Source of the DNA: CALRBF01 sp041164045
GTDB taxonomy: Bacteria > Patescibacteriota > Minisyncoccia > SW-4-49-11
Assembly: GCA_041164045.1 (NCBI GenBank)
Contig: JBEAQD010000015.1
Span: forward strand, 1-6,854
Length of the DNA stretch: 6,854 nucleotides
Reading direction: 5' to 3'
Shown here: in pieces, positions 1 through 5,413 of the stretch
Layout of the letters: each line of letters starts with the position of its first letter
Numbering within the stretch: the stretch's first letter is position 1
The notes under the pieces: model-generated
The model's input: only the letters and a program-made list of their open reading frames with translations
Database searches by the model: none
Told to the model about the DNA's origin: nothing
Position numbers and translations under genes: made by a program

Positions 1-69
1 TTAGATATAAAGTCAAGGTTTGGGGGTGAAATTCTGAATTAAGAATTATTAGTTATAAATTATGTACAA

Positions 70-103
70 CCTCCCACTACGGGTACTCCCTCTAAAGGGA
101 GAC
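70..103 (-). repeat. GC-rich hairpin repeat, unit A (REP-like), copy 1
   Basis: The sequence stands out sharply from its AT-rich surroundings. It contains a hairpin (CTCCCT / loop CTAA / AGGGAG) and a second small palindromic part around CCCACTACGGG. It matches the reverse complement of 2240-2273 at 32 of 34 positions without gaps. Read on the minus strand it has the same plan as unit B: a CTCC..GGAG hairpin, then a second hairpin region containing GTAG, then a GGAGG-type end. The GTAG/GTGG feet and paired hairpins resemble REP elements mobilised by single-strand tyrosine transposases (RAYT, IS200/IS605-like). That assignment is inference, as no transposase gene is present here. Confidence 0.75.
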
Positions 104-119
104 ATTGATTTTTGTTTTC

Positions 120-169
120 TATCCTCCTTCGGAGGAGGTGGTACGGAGTGCCGGAGGTGGATAGAGTTT
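120..169 (+). repeat. GC-rich hairpin repeat, unit B (REP-like), copy 1
   Basis: Two hairpins sit in tandem: CCTCC-TTC-GGAGG, then GGTAC-GGA-GTGCC (one G-T pair), followed by the conserved end GGAGGTGGATAG. It matches the reverse complement of 2334-2383 at 46 of 50 positions without gaps. The GGTAC/GTGCC stem here is GGCAC/GTGCC in the other copy, so pairing is kept, with a G-T wobble here in place of G-C there. With unit A on the opposite polarity 16 bases upstream, it forms an inverted pair resembling a BIME (paired REP sequences). Confidence 0.78.
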
Positions 170-180
170 TGCTTATAAAA

Positions 181-220
181 ATAACATAATTAACTTGCTA
201 AATTCTTGTTTTTATGTTAT
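181..220. repeat. 9-bp perfect inverted repeat upstream of the hypothetical gene
   Basis: ATAACATAA (181-189) and TTATGTTAT (212-220) are perfect reverse complements separated by 22 bases. The repeat lies 25 bases before the preferred start of the downstream gene. It could be a binding site for a dimeric regulator or a weak stem in the leader RNA. In such AT-rich DNA a chance occurrence is possible. No convincing promoter hexamer pair is visible around it. Confidence 0.4.
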
Positions 221-236
221 GGTGAAGGTGCCATTT

Positions 237-243
237 GAGGTGA
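237..243 (+). promoter_or_regulatory. Shine-Dalgarno that decides the start at 246
   Basis: GAGGTGA is fully complementary to the usual 16S 3' end and ideally spaced from ATG 246. The alternative starts at 195 (TTG) and 219 (ATG) lack such a site. Confidence 0.7.
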
Positions 244-245
244 CT

Positions 246-581
246 ATGTCATCGGTTCTTTCTAAGAAAACTTCTCCAGATCAAGAGTTTCAAGTTCTAT
301 CAGCTATAATAACTCTTCCCATACCTAAACTTGCAAAAAGATTTGCTCTAAATCAAGTTGGGTATGATAATGATAAAAAAATTATAGAACTTCTTATTAG
401 GACATCCCTAACGATAGAAGAGCTATACTCAAAACTTGAAGCTCTGGGTTATGATTATGATAATGTAAATAAAAATTATATACAGGTGTCTGAGTGTGGT
501 ATGGTTTGCGTGCCTTTACAAATAGGTAGAAACTCTAGATATATTATGATTTATGGAAAAATAATGTGCTTTAACTACTAA
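246..581 (+). CDS. Hypothetical protein, 111 aa, upstream of dnaA
   Basis: I do not recognise this protein. The start chosen is the ATG at 246, because GAGGTGA (237-243) matches the Shine-Dalgarno consensus with five bases between GAGG and the ATG. The frame is open back to a TTG at 195 (128 aa), but neither that codon nor the ATG at 219 has a ribosome binding site. The product is soluble, with no signal peptide or membrane segment. A helical-looking middle part (KKIIELLIRTSLTIEELYSKL, residues about 44-64) is followed by a GYDYDNV stretch and a beta-rich C-terminus with two Cys (about residues 84 and 88). The middle loosely resembles a winged-helix fold, which is only a guess. The gene appears monocistronic: hairpin repeats lie upstream and a terminator starts one base after the stop. 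It is the only gene here with a strong Shine-Dalgarno. Its length, ribosome binding site and terminator argue for a real gene. Confidence 0.65.
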   Translation: MSSVLSKKTSPDQEFQVLSAIITLPIPKLAKRFALNQVGYDNDKKIIELLIRTSLTIEELYSKLEALGYDYDNVNKNYIQVSECGMVCVPLQIGRNSRYIMIYGKIMCFNY

Positions 582-582
582 C

Positions 583-606
583 CCCCATCTTCGGATGGGG
601 TTTTTT
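583..606 (+). terminator. Rho-independent terminator after the hypothetical gene
   Basis: A perfect 7-bp stem CCCCATC / GATGGGG with a TTCG tetraloop (590-593) is followed directly by six T (601-606), then C and three more T. It begins one base after the TAA stop, so it isolates this gene from the dnaA promoter about 80 bases downstream. Confidence 0.93.
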
Positions 607-682
607 CTTTAACACTCAAAAGTGAAATAAAGGTGAAAAGTGTGTTTTTGGGTATATTTATGCTATATGTTTTGTTATATTA

Positions 683-710
683 TTGCAAAAATTCTCTAAT
701 AGAGTATAAT
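683..710 (+). promoter_or_regulatory. Predicted dnaA promoter (sigma-70 type)
   Basis: A perfect -10 hexamer TATAAT (705-710) follows a -35-like TTGCAA (683-688; 4 of 6 to TTGACA) at 16-bp spacing. Transcription would start near 717, giving a leader of about 43 bases before the dnaA ATG. The start point falls at the edge of the DnaA box at 720-728. Confidence 0.7.
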
Positions 711-719
711 GGAATTAAC

Positions 720-728
720 TTATCCACA
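720..728 (+). promoter_or_regulatory. DnaA box at the dnaA transcription start (autoregulatory site)
   Basis: TTATCCACA is a perfect match to the DnaA box consensus TTATNCACA. It lies directly downstream of the predicted +1 of dnaA, where bound DnaA would hinder RNA polymerase. DnaA repressing its own gene is known in several bacteria; here it is inferred from position. Confidence 0.85.
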
Positions 729-759
729 GTTTATAAACATCATCAATTAGACGATTGCA

Positions 760-2199
760 ATGGACGAGAAACAAAGAGTTTGGAATTCAGTATTAGGAGA
801 AATAGAGCTTAATATTAGTAAGCCTCAATTCAATACTTGGATCAAAAATACTTATCCTATTAGTATGGATGAAACTGAGATTGTAATTTGTGTACCTAGT
901 GCTTTTACTCGTAATTGGCTAGAAAATAAATTCAATCTTACTATTCTTAATTCTATTCAAAAAATTACTGGCTCTGTAAAAAGAGTTAGATATGTAGTTC
1001 AAAATAACAAAAAGACTAATTCCAAATCTATAAAATCAGTTATTAATCTAAAGGATCAAGAATTACAGTCTCAAAAAGAAGCTTTATCTGCCACATCTAT
1101 ATCTAATGGTGGCTTTAATTCTGAGTCTGGGAATAATTTTGTACAGCCTCAAAGACCAAATGGAACTTCTCTTTTGAAAGAAAATTATACTTTTGAGAAT
1201 TTTATTGTGGGATCTTCCAATGAACTCGCCCATGCGGCAGCTCAGTCGGTAGCCAATGAACCGGGAACTAGATATAATCCATTGTTTATTTATGGTGGAG
1301 TTGGTTTGGGAAAAACTCATTTGATTCAAGCTATTGCTAATAAATTGGTGAAAAATAATAAAAATATCCTATATGTGACTTCGGATGTTTTTATCTCAGA
1401 TTTGATGAATTCTCTCAAAAATGGGAAAATGGATGATTTTAAAGCTAGACATAGAGCGGTGGACTTGCTAATAATCGACGATATTCAATTTATTGGTGGT
1501 AAAGAAGCTACTCAATATGAGGTATTTAATACTTTTAATGAATTATATGCTCATAATAAACAAATTGTATTTACTAGCGATAGACCTCCTAGTGCTATTA
1601 AGACTCTTAATGATAGATTGAAATCTCGTTTTGAAGGGGGGATGATTGTGGATGTAGCTATTCCTGAATTTGAGACTAGAGTAGCTATTTTGAAAAGTAA
1701 ATGTATTCAAAAACATTTTGATTTAGACGATGAGATTATTTATGTTATTGCCGAGAGAATAAAAAGCAATGTCCGTGAATTAGAAGGTGCTTTGAATAAA
1801 ATTATTGCTAGAGTGCAATTATTAAATACTCAAATTACTCCTGAATTAGTAGATAAATTGATTGAAGGAGGTCAAATTCACTCTCAAAGAATTGTCAATA
1901 CTGATACAATTTTGAATATTGTATCTGAACATTTTCATATCAAAAAAGATGATATTTTATCCAAAAGCCGTAAAAAAGATATTGCTGTACCAAGACAAAT
2001 TGCTATGTATTTGATTAGAGAAGAATTAAAATTAACTTTTCCTAATATTGGAGAAGCTTTGGGCGGCAAAGATCATAGCACAGTTATGCATGCTTGGAAT
2101 AAGATAAAAAAAGATTTACTCTCCAATTATACTCTAGAACAAGATATAACTATTATCAAAAATAAACTTTATAATGAGGAAAACCCTGAGAATTCTTAG
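760..2199 (+). CDS. dnaA: Chromosomal replication initiator protein DnaA
   Basis: DnaA is the ATP-dependent initiator that binds DnaA boxes at oriC, forms a filament and melts the origin. The 479-aa product is complete with all four domains. Domain I (about 1-75) includes the VWNSVLGEIE and FNTWIKNTYP motifs. A polar linker, domain II (about 80-140), follows. Domain III (AAA+) begins near YTFENFIVG (143-151). It has Walker A GGVGLGKT (179-186), Walker B LLIIDDIQF (236-244), sensor I with FTSDRPP (271-277), an arginine-finger segment RLKSRF (286-291) and sensor II NVRELEGAL (337-345). Domain IV carries the DnaA signature GGKDHSTVMHA (435-445) for DNA binding. The ATG at 760 has no visible Shine-Dalgarno, but the N-terminus aligns with the family. 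The box after the arginine finger reads FEGG where E. coli has FGWG, a minor variation. The gene has its own promoter with a DnaA box, and no simple terminator is visible before the repeats at 2240. Confidence 0.98.
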   Translation: MDEKQRVWNSVLGEIELNISKPQFNTWIKNTYPISMDETEIVICVPSAFTRNWLENKFNLTILNSIQKITGSVKRVRYVVQNNKKTNSKSIKSVINLKDQELQSQKEALSATSISNGGFNSESGNNFVQPQRPNGTSLLKENYTFENFIVGSSNELAHAAAQSVANEPGTRYNPLFIYGGVGLGKTHLIQAIANKLVKNNKNILYVTSDVFISDLMNSLKNGKMDDFKARHRAVDLLIIDDIQFIGGKEATQYEVFNTFNELYAHNKQIVFTSDRPPSAIKTLNDRLKSRFEGGMIVDVAIPEFETRVAILKSKCIQKHFDLDDEIIYVIAERIKSNVRELEGALNKIIARVQLLNTQITPELVDKLIEGGQIHSQRIVNTDTILNIVSEHFHIKKDDILSKSRKKDIAVPRQIAMYLIREELKLTFPNIGEALGGKDHSTVMHAWNKIKKDLLSNYTLEQDITIIKNKLYNEENPENS

Positions 2200-2239
2200 G
2201 GATAGAGTTGTGTTTTAATAAATTTTGATTTGTGTTTTT

Positions 2240-2273
2240 GTCTCCCTTTGGAGGGAGTACCCGTAGGGGGAGG
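2240..2273 (+). repeat. GC-rich hairpin repeat, unit A, copy 2 (inverted relative to 70-103)
   Basis: The unit matches the reverse complement of 70-103 at 32 of 34 positions. It has a hairpin CTCCCT-TTGG-AGGGAG, then a part containing CCCGTAGGGG, and it runs into GTGGATAG (2274-2281), the end motif also found in unit B. It lies 41 bases after the dnaA stop. Transcripts leaving dnaA would fold here, but there is no T run, so it is not a standard terminator. Confidence 0.75.
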
Positions 2274-2333
2274 GTGGATAGTTAGTAAACTAAAATTTAA
2301 ATTTAATATTACTGCAGATAAAACCTAAGATTT

Positions 2334-2383
2334 AAACTCTATCCACTTCCGGCACTGCGTGCCACCTCCTCCAAAGGAGGATA
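2334..2383 (-). repeat. GC-rich hairpin repeat, unit B, copy 2 (inverted relative to 120-169)
   Basis: The unit matches the reverse complement of 120-169 at 46 of 50 positions. On the minus strand it reads CCTCC-TTT-GGAGG, then GGCAC-GCA-GTGCC (perfect stem), then the GTGGATAG end. With unit A copy 2 it forms a tail-to-tail pair: GTGGATAG (2274-2281) and CTATCCAC (2339-2346) face each other across 57 AT-rich bases. It ends 37 bases before the first DnaA box of the origin. Confidence 0.78.
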
Positions 2384-2419
2384 ATATTTTATAACTCATA
2401 ATAATTTTAAGACACCCAT

Positions 2420-2439
2420 TGTGAATAACCTGTGTATAA
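2420..2439 (-). promoter_or_regulatory. Two tandem perfect DnaA boxes
   Basis: TGTGAATAA (2420-2428) and TGTGTATAA (2431-2439) both match the reverse of TTATNCACA perfectly and are separated by 2 bp. They share orientation and start 11 bp apart, about one helical turn, so bound DnaA molecules would sit on the same face of the DNA. Confidence 0.88.
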
Positions 2440-2474
2440 ATTATCTAAAATTACACTTTTTATGTTAATAAAAT

Positions 2475-2483
2475 TGTGTATAA
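2475..2483 (-). promoter_or_regulatory. Perfect DnaA box
   Basis: TGTGTATAA matches the reverse-strand DnaA box consensus perfectly and has the same orientation as the tandem pair 36 bp to its left. Confidence 0.85.
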
Positions 2484-2491
2484 AGTATAAG

Positions 2492-2552
2492 TAATCCACA
2501 GACTTCAATCTAAAGTTTATTTATCCCCAAAATTTACAAACACTTATCCCAA
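2492..2552 (+). promoter_or_regulatory. Degenerate DnaA boxes (three)
   Basis: TAATCCACA (2492-2500, one mismatch), TTATCCCCA (2521-2529, one mismatch) and TTATCCCAA (2544-2552, two mismatches) are in plus orientation. They are candidates for weak, ATP-DnaA-preferring sites between the two sets of strong boxes. Confidence 0.55.
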
Positions 2553-2555
2553 ATA

Positions 2556-2564
2556 TTATCCACA
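2556..2564 (+). promoter_or_regulatory. Perfect DnaA box on the unwinding side
   Basis: TTATCCACA is identical to the box in the dnaA promoter. Its plus orientation is opposite to the strong boxes on the left, and it lies nearest the AT-rich tract among the perfect boxes. Confidence 0.88.
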
Positions 2565-2565
2565 C

Positions 2566-2594
2566 TTGACAATGTGTATTTATGCTACTAAAAA
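2566..2594 (+). promoter_or_regulatory. Possible origin-embedded promoter for dnaN
   Basis: A perfect -35 TTGACA (2566-2571) is followed 17 bp later by TAAAAA (2589-2594), which matches TATAAT at only 4 of 6 positions. It lies inside the DnaA box cluster, so it would be sensitive to DnaA binding. The weak -10 makes this tentative. Confidence 0.3.
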
Positions 2595-2606
2595 GTAGTT
2601 TTCAGC

Positions 2607-2660
2607 TTTTCCACAGACACTATTATCTACTATTATATATATAATAAAAAAAGAACAAAA
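2607..2660 (+). other. Putative basal unwinding element: DnaA box, DnaA-trios, AT-rich DUE
   Basis: A one-mismatch DnaA box TTTTCCACA (2607-2615) is followed within five bases by CTA TTA (2620-2625), one T, then CTA CTA TTA (2627-2635), and then an alternating TA tract and A-rich run (2633-2660). Trinucleotides of this type (3'-GAT-5' on the complementary strand) next to a DnaA box form the DnaA-trio element described in Bacillus subtilis, where DnaA extends onto one strand during opening. Here it is recognised by pattern only. The one-base register break between the two trio runs is a departure from the ideal. Confidence 0.65.
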
Positions 2661-2669
2661 ATACAAATC

Positions 2670-2698
2670 TAGTAAAAAAAGTTTATTCAAGGTATAAT
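2670..2698 (+). promoter_or_regulatory. Possible proximal promoter for dnaN-comM
   Basis: A perfect -10 TATAAT (2693-2698) lies 27 bases before the dnaN ATG. At 17-bp spacing the -35 position reads TAGTAA (3 of 6), so the promoter relies mainly on its -10. A TATAAT in such AT-rich DNA could also be chance. Confidence 0.45.
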
Positions 2699-2725
2699 TA
2701 TAGTATAGTTTAAGATAGATAAGAT

Positions 2726-3835
2726 ATGAAATTTACCTGTTTGCAAGAAAATCTTTTAAAAGGATTAAATATTGCTCGTCAAAGTTCTTCTCGAGCTACA
2801 ACTTTACCAATTTTACAAACCTTTTTATTACAAGGAAAGCAAGGATCTCTAACTATAACCTCTACTAATCTTGAAATTGGTATCAGAGTCCATATTCGGG
2901 GTAAAGAAGATTCAGAGGGGGCAATTTGTATCCCTCAAGATACATTATTAGCCTATATTAGGAACTTGCCACAGGATAAACTTAATTTGAGTGTTGTGAA
3001 TGATGAATTAACTGTAGAGCAAGGTGATGATATCTCAGCTCAATTCAAAGGAATTATTGCTGAGGACTTTCCTAATTTACCAGAAATAGAAGTAGAGAAT
3101 CAAATATCTATTAATAGTAATGATTTGAAACAAGGGTTGAAAACTGTATATGGATCGTTACCAAGAAATGAGTTTCGTCCTGAAATTTCTGGTGTTTATC
3201 TAGCCAAAAAAGGAAATCAATTAGTCTTTGTGGGAACTGATGGATTTAGATTGAGTGAAAAAAAAATCAATCTAAATAATTTAGAAGGCAGTGATTTTTC
3301 AGTAATTATTCCTAGCAAAACTGTAGCTGAGATGATTAGAGTTTTGGATACTATTGAGGAAACTGAAGTTACTTTGCAATTTGGTTCATCCCAAATTAAA
3401 TTATTGGCTGATACTGTCGAGATTATATCCAAATTAATTGACGGTAATTTCCCACAATATGAGGGATTAATTCCACAATTTTTTAGAACAACTTTTGATT
3501 GTGATAGCCAAGAATTGGTACAAGCTATCAAATTAGCTTCTGTGTTCTCTCAAAATGCTGTCAATGATGTAAAATTAAACTTGCAAGATGACAAAAACCT
3601 CAATGTAAGCTCATCAGATTCACAAACTGGATCTAATAAAACCAAAATCCCTGTTCATAGTACAGGAGACACTGGACTCACAATTACTTTTAACTATAAT
3701 TATCTCTTAGACGGTATTCAGTTATTCAAAGAAGGTGCTATACAATTCCATCTCAATGACACTGATTCTCCGGTTATTATCAAAAGTGATGATACTCCTG
3801 ACTTCTATTATCTTATAATGCCTATTCGGGATTAA
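2726..3835 (+). CDS. dnaN: DNA polymerase III subunit beta (sliding clamp) DnaN
   Basis: DnaN forms the ring-shaped dimer that tethers DNA polymerase III to DNA and serves as docking platform for other repair and replication proteins. The 369-aa product has the usual family length and three clamp domains (about 1-120, 125-245 and 250-369). The N-terminus MKFTCLQENLLKGL and TLPIL (26-30) are typical. Domain 2 shows RPEISGVYL (151-159), TDGFRLS (171-177) and KLIDGNFPQY (236-245). Domain 3 shows NYNYLLDGI (323-331) and the terminal MPIRD (365-369), equivalent to the MPMRL end that lines the partner-binding pocket in E. coli. No Shine-Dalgarno precedes the ATG at 2726, but this start gives the family N-terminus. 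comM starts 4 bp after the stop, so the two genes form an operon. Confidence 0.98.
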   Translation: MKFTCLQENLLKGLNIARQSSSRATTLPILQTFLLQGKQGSLTITSTNLEIGIRVHIRGKEDSEGAICIPQDTLLAYIRNLPQDKLNLSVVNDELTVEQGDDISAQFKGIIAEDFPNLPEIEVENQISINSNDLKQGLKTVYGSLPRNEFRPEISGVYLAKKGNQLVFVGTDGFRLSEKKINLNNLEGSDFSVIIPSKTVAEMIRVLDTIEETEVTLQFGSSQIKLLADTVEIISKLIDGNFPQYEGLIPQFFRTTFDCDSQELVQAIKLASVFSQNAVNDVKLNLQDDKNLNVSSSDSQTGSNKTKIPVHSTGDTGLTITFNYNYLLDGIQLFKEGAIQFHLNDTDSPVIIKSDDTPDFYYLIMPIRD

Positions 3836-3839
3836 AAAT

Positions 3840-5363
3840 ATGCTATCCAGAGTACAATCAGCCTCAACTCTAGGTCTTAATGGTCAGAAGATAGAGATTG
3901 AGGTAGATATGACTCAGGGTTTGCCTGGAATTACTATTGTTGGACTTCCAGATACAGCTATCAATGAGGCTAAAGAAAGAATTAGATTAGGACTAAAAAA
4001 TAGTGGTATTATTTTGCCACAGAAAAGATTTGTTTTGAATCTTGCTCCAGCTGAAGTTAAGAAAATTGGTACAGCCTATGATTTGCCAATGGCTATTGCA
4101 ATTCTAAAAGCTTTAGAATTAATACAATTTCCAGAAAAAGATTATATTATTCTAGGAGAATTAGGCTTAGATGGATCTATTAGATCTGTACAGGGAATTT
4201 TACCAATTACGGTTTATGCCAAAGAAAATAATATACATAATTTAATTATCCCAGCTAATAATGCTAAAGAAGCTTCTCTAGTGGAGGGGGTTAATATTTT
4301 GGCTATTAGCCATATTCAAGAAATTATCGACCATTTTGATCCAAAAGTACAAACAAAAATACAACCAACTTCCAAATATGACTATATACCTACCGCTCAT
4401 ATTAGTGATATAGATATGGCTTATATTCGGGGACAAAAATTAGCCAAAAGAGCTTTGGAAATTGCGGCGGCTGGTGGCCATAATGTTTTGATGACAGGTC
4501 CTCCGGGAGCGGGTAAAACTTTATTATCTAGGACAATCCCAACTATTTTACCAATGATGGATAGAGAAGAGGTTTTGGAAGTATCTCAGCTTTATAGTAT
4601 TGCTGGTAGTTTAAATTCTGAACAACCACTAATTATTAGTCGACCCTTTCGAGCTCCTCACCACACCGCATCTTCAATTTCTTTAATCGGTGGAGGGAGT
4701 TTTCCAAAACCAGGAGAAATTAGTCTAGCTCATCGGGGAGTCTTGTATATGGATGAATTTCCAGAGTTTCCAAGATTGGTACTCGAAAGTTTACGTCAAC
4801 CTTTGGAAGATAGAATTATTACAATTTCAAGAGCTCAAGGGTCGCTTACTTTCCCGGCTGATTTTATGCTTATTGCAAGCCAAAATCCCTGTCCTTGTGG
4901 CTATCTGACTGATAATGATAGAGAGTGTATTTGTTCACAAGCTCAAATTGTAAGATATCAGCAAAAAATCTCAGGCCCACTTTTAGATAGAATAGATATG
5001 ATTATTAATATAGAAAAAGTCAAAACAGAAGAGTTGATCCAACCCTCTGAAGTTTTAGAAGAATCCTCAGAGGAAATTCGAAAAAGAGTAGAAAAGGCAA
5101 GAGAAATTCAAAGACAAAGATTTCAAAATATGAATATCAAAACTAATAGCTCAATGAATATCAAACAAATCCAAGAAATTTGTATTTTGGACAAACCATC
5201 ACAACAATTATTATCTCAAGCAGTCAATAAGATGAATTTATCAGCCCGCTCCTATAATAGAATACTCAAAATTTCCCGTACTATAGCTGATTTATCCAAT
5301 TCAAGCTCAATCACAATCAATCATATTGCGGAAGCTTTACAATATAGAGAAAAGGTCTCTTAA
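3840..5363 (+). CDS. comM: ComM/YifB family Mg-chelatase-like AAA+ ATPase
   Basis: ComM is a hexameric AAA+ helicase that promotes branch migration while transforming single-stranded DNA is integrated; it acts in the cytoplasm. The 507-aa product is full length and has three parts. The Lon-like ChlI domain (about 1-165) carries GLPGITIVGLPD (27-38) and NLAPAEVKKIGTAYDLPMA (67-85). The AAA+ core (about 185-395) has Walker A GPPGAGKT (220-227), Walker B VLYMDEF (301-307), RPFRAPHHTAS (268-278) and an arginine-finger motif LLDRIDM (381-387). The C-terminal Mg-chelatase domain (about 400-505) has the SARSYNRILKISRTIADL helix (468-485). Four cysteines (351, 353, 363, 365) in NPCPCG...CIC could bind a metal. 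No Shine-Dalgarno is visible; translation may be coupled to dnaN, whose stop lies 4 bp upstream. The conserved YifB architecture makes the family assignment firm. The role in transformation comes from studied homologues. Confidence 0.95.
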   Translation: MLSRVQSASTLGLNGQKIEIEVDMTQGLPGITIVGLPDTAINEAKERIRLGLKNSGIILPQKRFVLNLAPAEVKKIGTAYDLPMAIAILKALELIQFPEKDYIILGELGLDGSIRSVQGILPITVYAKENNIHNLIIPANNAKEASLVEGVNILAISHIQEIIDHFDPKVQTKIQPTSKYDYIPTAHISDIDMAYIRGQKLAKRALEIAAAGGHNVLMTGPPGAGKTLLSRTIPTILPMMDREEVLEVSQLYSIAGSLNSEQPLIISRPFRAPHHTASSISLIGGGSFPKPGEISLAHRGVLYMDEFPEFPRLVLESLRQPLEDRIITISRAQGSLTFPADFMLIASQNPCPCGYLTDNDRECICSQAQIVRYQQKISGPLLDRIDMIINIEKVKTEELIQPSEVLEESSEEIRKRVEKAREIQRQRFQNMNIKTNSSMNIKQIQEICILDKPSQQLLSQAVNKMNLSARSYNRILKISRTIADLSNSSSITINHIAEALQYREKVS

Positions 5364-5366
5364 AAT

Positions 5367-5393
5367 AAAAAAGAGGATTTAACACCTCTTTTT
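5367..5393. terminator. Bidirectional Rho-independent terminator between comM and the M23 gene
   Basis: The 9-bp perfect stem AAAAAGAGG (5368-5376) / CCTCTTTTT (5385-5393) has an 8-base loop. T runs follow the GAGG/CCTC core on either strand: five T at 5389-5393 on plus, six A at 5367-5372 on plus acting as T on minus. It begins 4 bases after the comM stop and 21 bases beyond the stop of the convergent gene, so it can end both transcripts. Confidence 0.85.
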
Positions 5394-5413
5394 ATCAACA
5401 TACAAAATCTATA

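Larger units (their letters stand above)
2411..2700. other. oriC: Replication origin (oriC)
   Basis: The region lies between dnaA and dnaN, the classic bacterial origin position. It contains four perfect DnaA boxes: 2420-2428, 2431-2439 and 2475-2483 on the minus strand, and 2556-2564 on the plus strand. Several boxes with one or two mismatches accompany them (2492-2500, 2521-2529, 2544-2552, 2573-2581, 2607-2615). An AT-rich tract follows to the right (about 2620-2700). The left boxes point one way and most right ones the other, towards the middle of the cluster. The layout box cluster, then trio-like run, then AT-rich DNA, then dnaN fits a single-part origin with unwinding on the dnaN side. 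Confidence 0.92.

Noticed and set aside
1..42. Possible C-terminal tail of an upstream gene (13 codons ending in TAA at 40-42)
   Set aside because: It is too short to recognise or test, and all frames in this AT-rich DNA give similar short runs.
70..169. CRISPR array or transcription terminator at the hairpin repeats
   Set aside because: There are only two different units with no regular spacing or spacers, and the hairpins are not followed by T runs.
195..245. Longer N-terminus for the hypothetical gene from TTG 195 or ATG 219
   Set aside because: Neither start has a ribosome binding site, and the stretch overlaps an inverted repeat; ATG 246 has an ideally spaced GAGGTGA.
612..643. ACACT...AGTGT inverted repeat and AAGTGA-like near-repeats between the terminator and the dnaA promoter
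   Set aside because: The arms are only five bases, the spacing of the near-repeats is irregular and the sequence is simple; chance is sufficient.
1084..1329. 81-aa minus-strand reading frame inside dnaA
   Set aside because: It lies wholly within the conserved dnaA frame, has no ribosome binding site and shows no recognisable protein features.
3217..3531. 104-aa minus-strand reading frame inside dnaN
   Set aside because: It is antisense to conserved clamp motifs, and its composition is that of a shadow frame.
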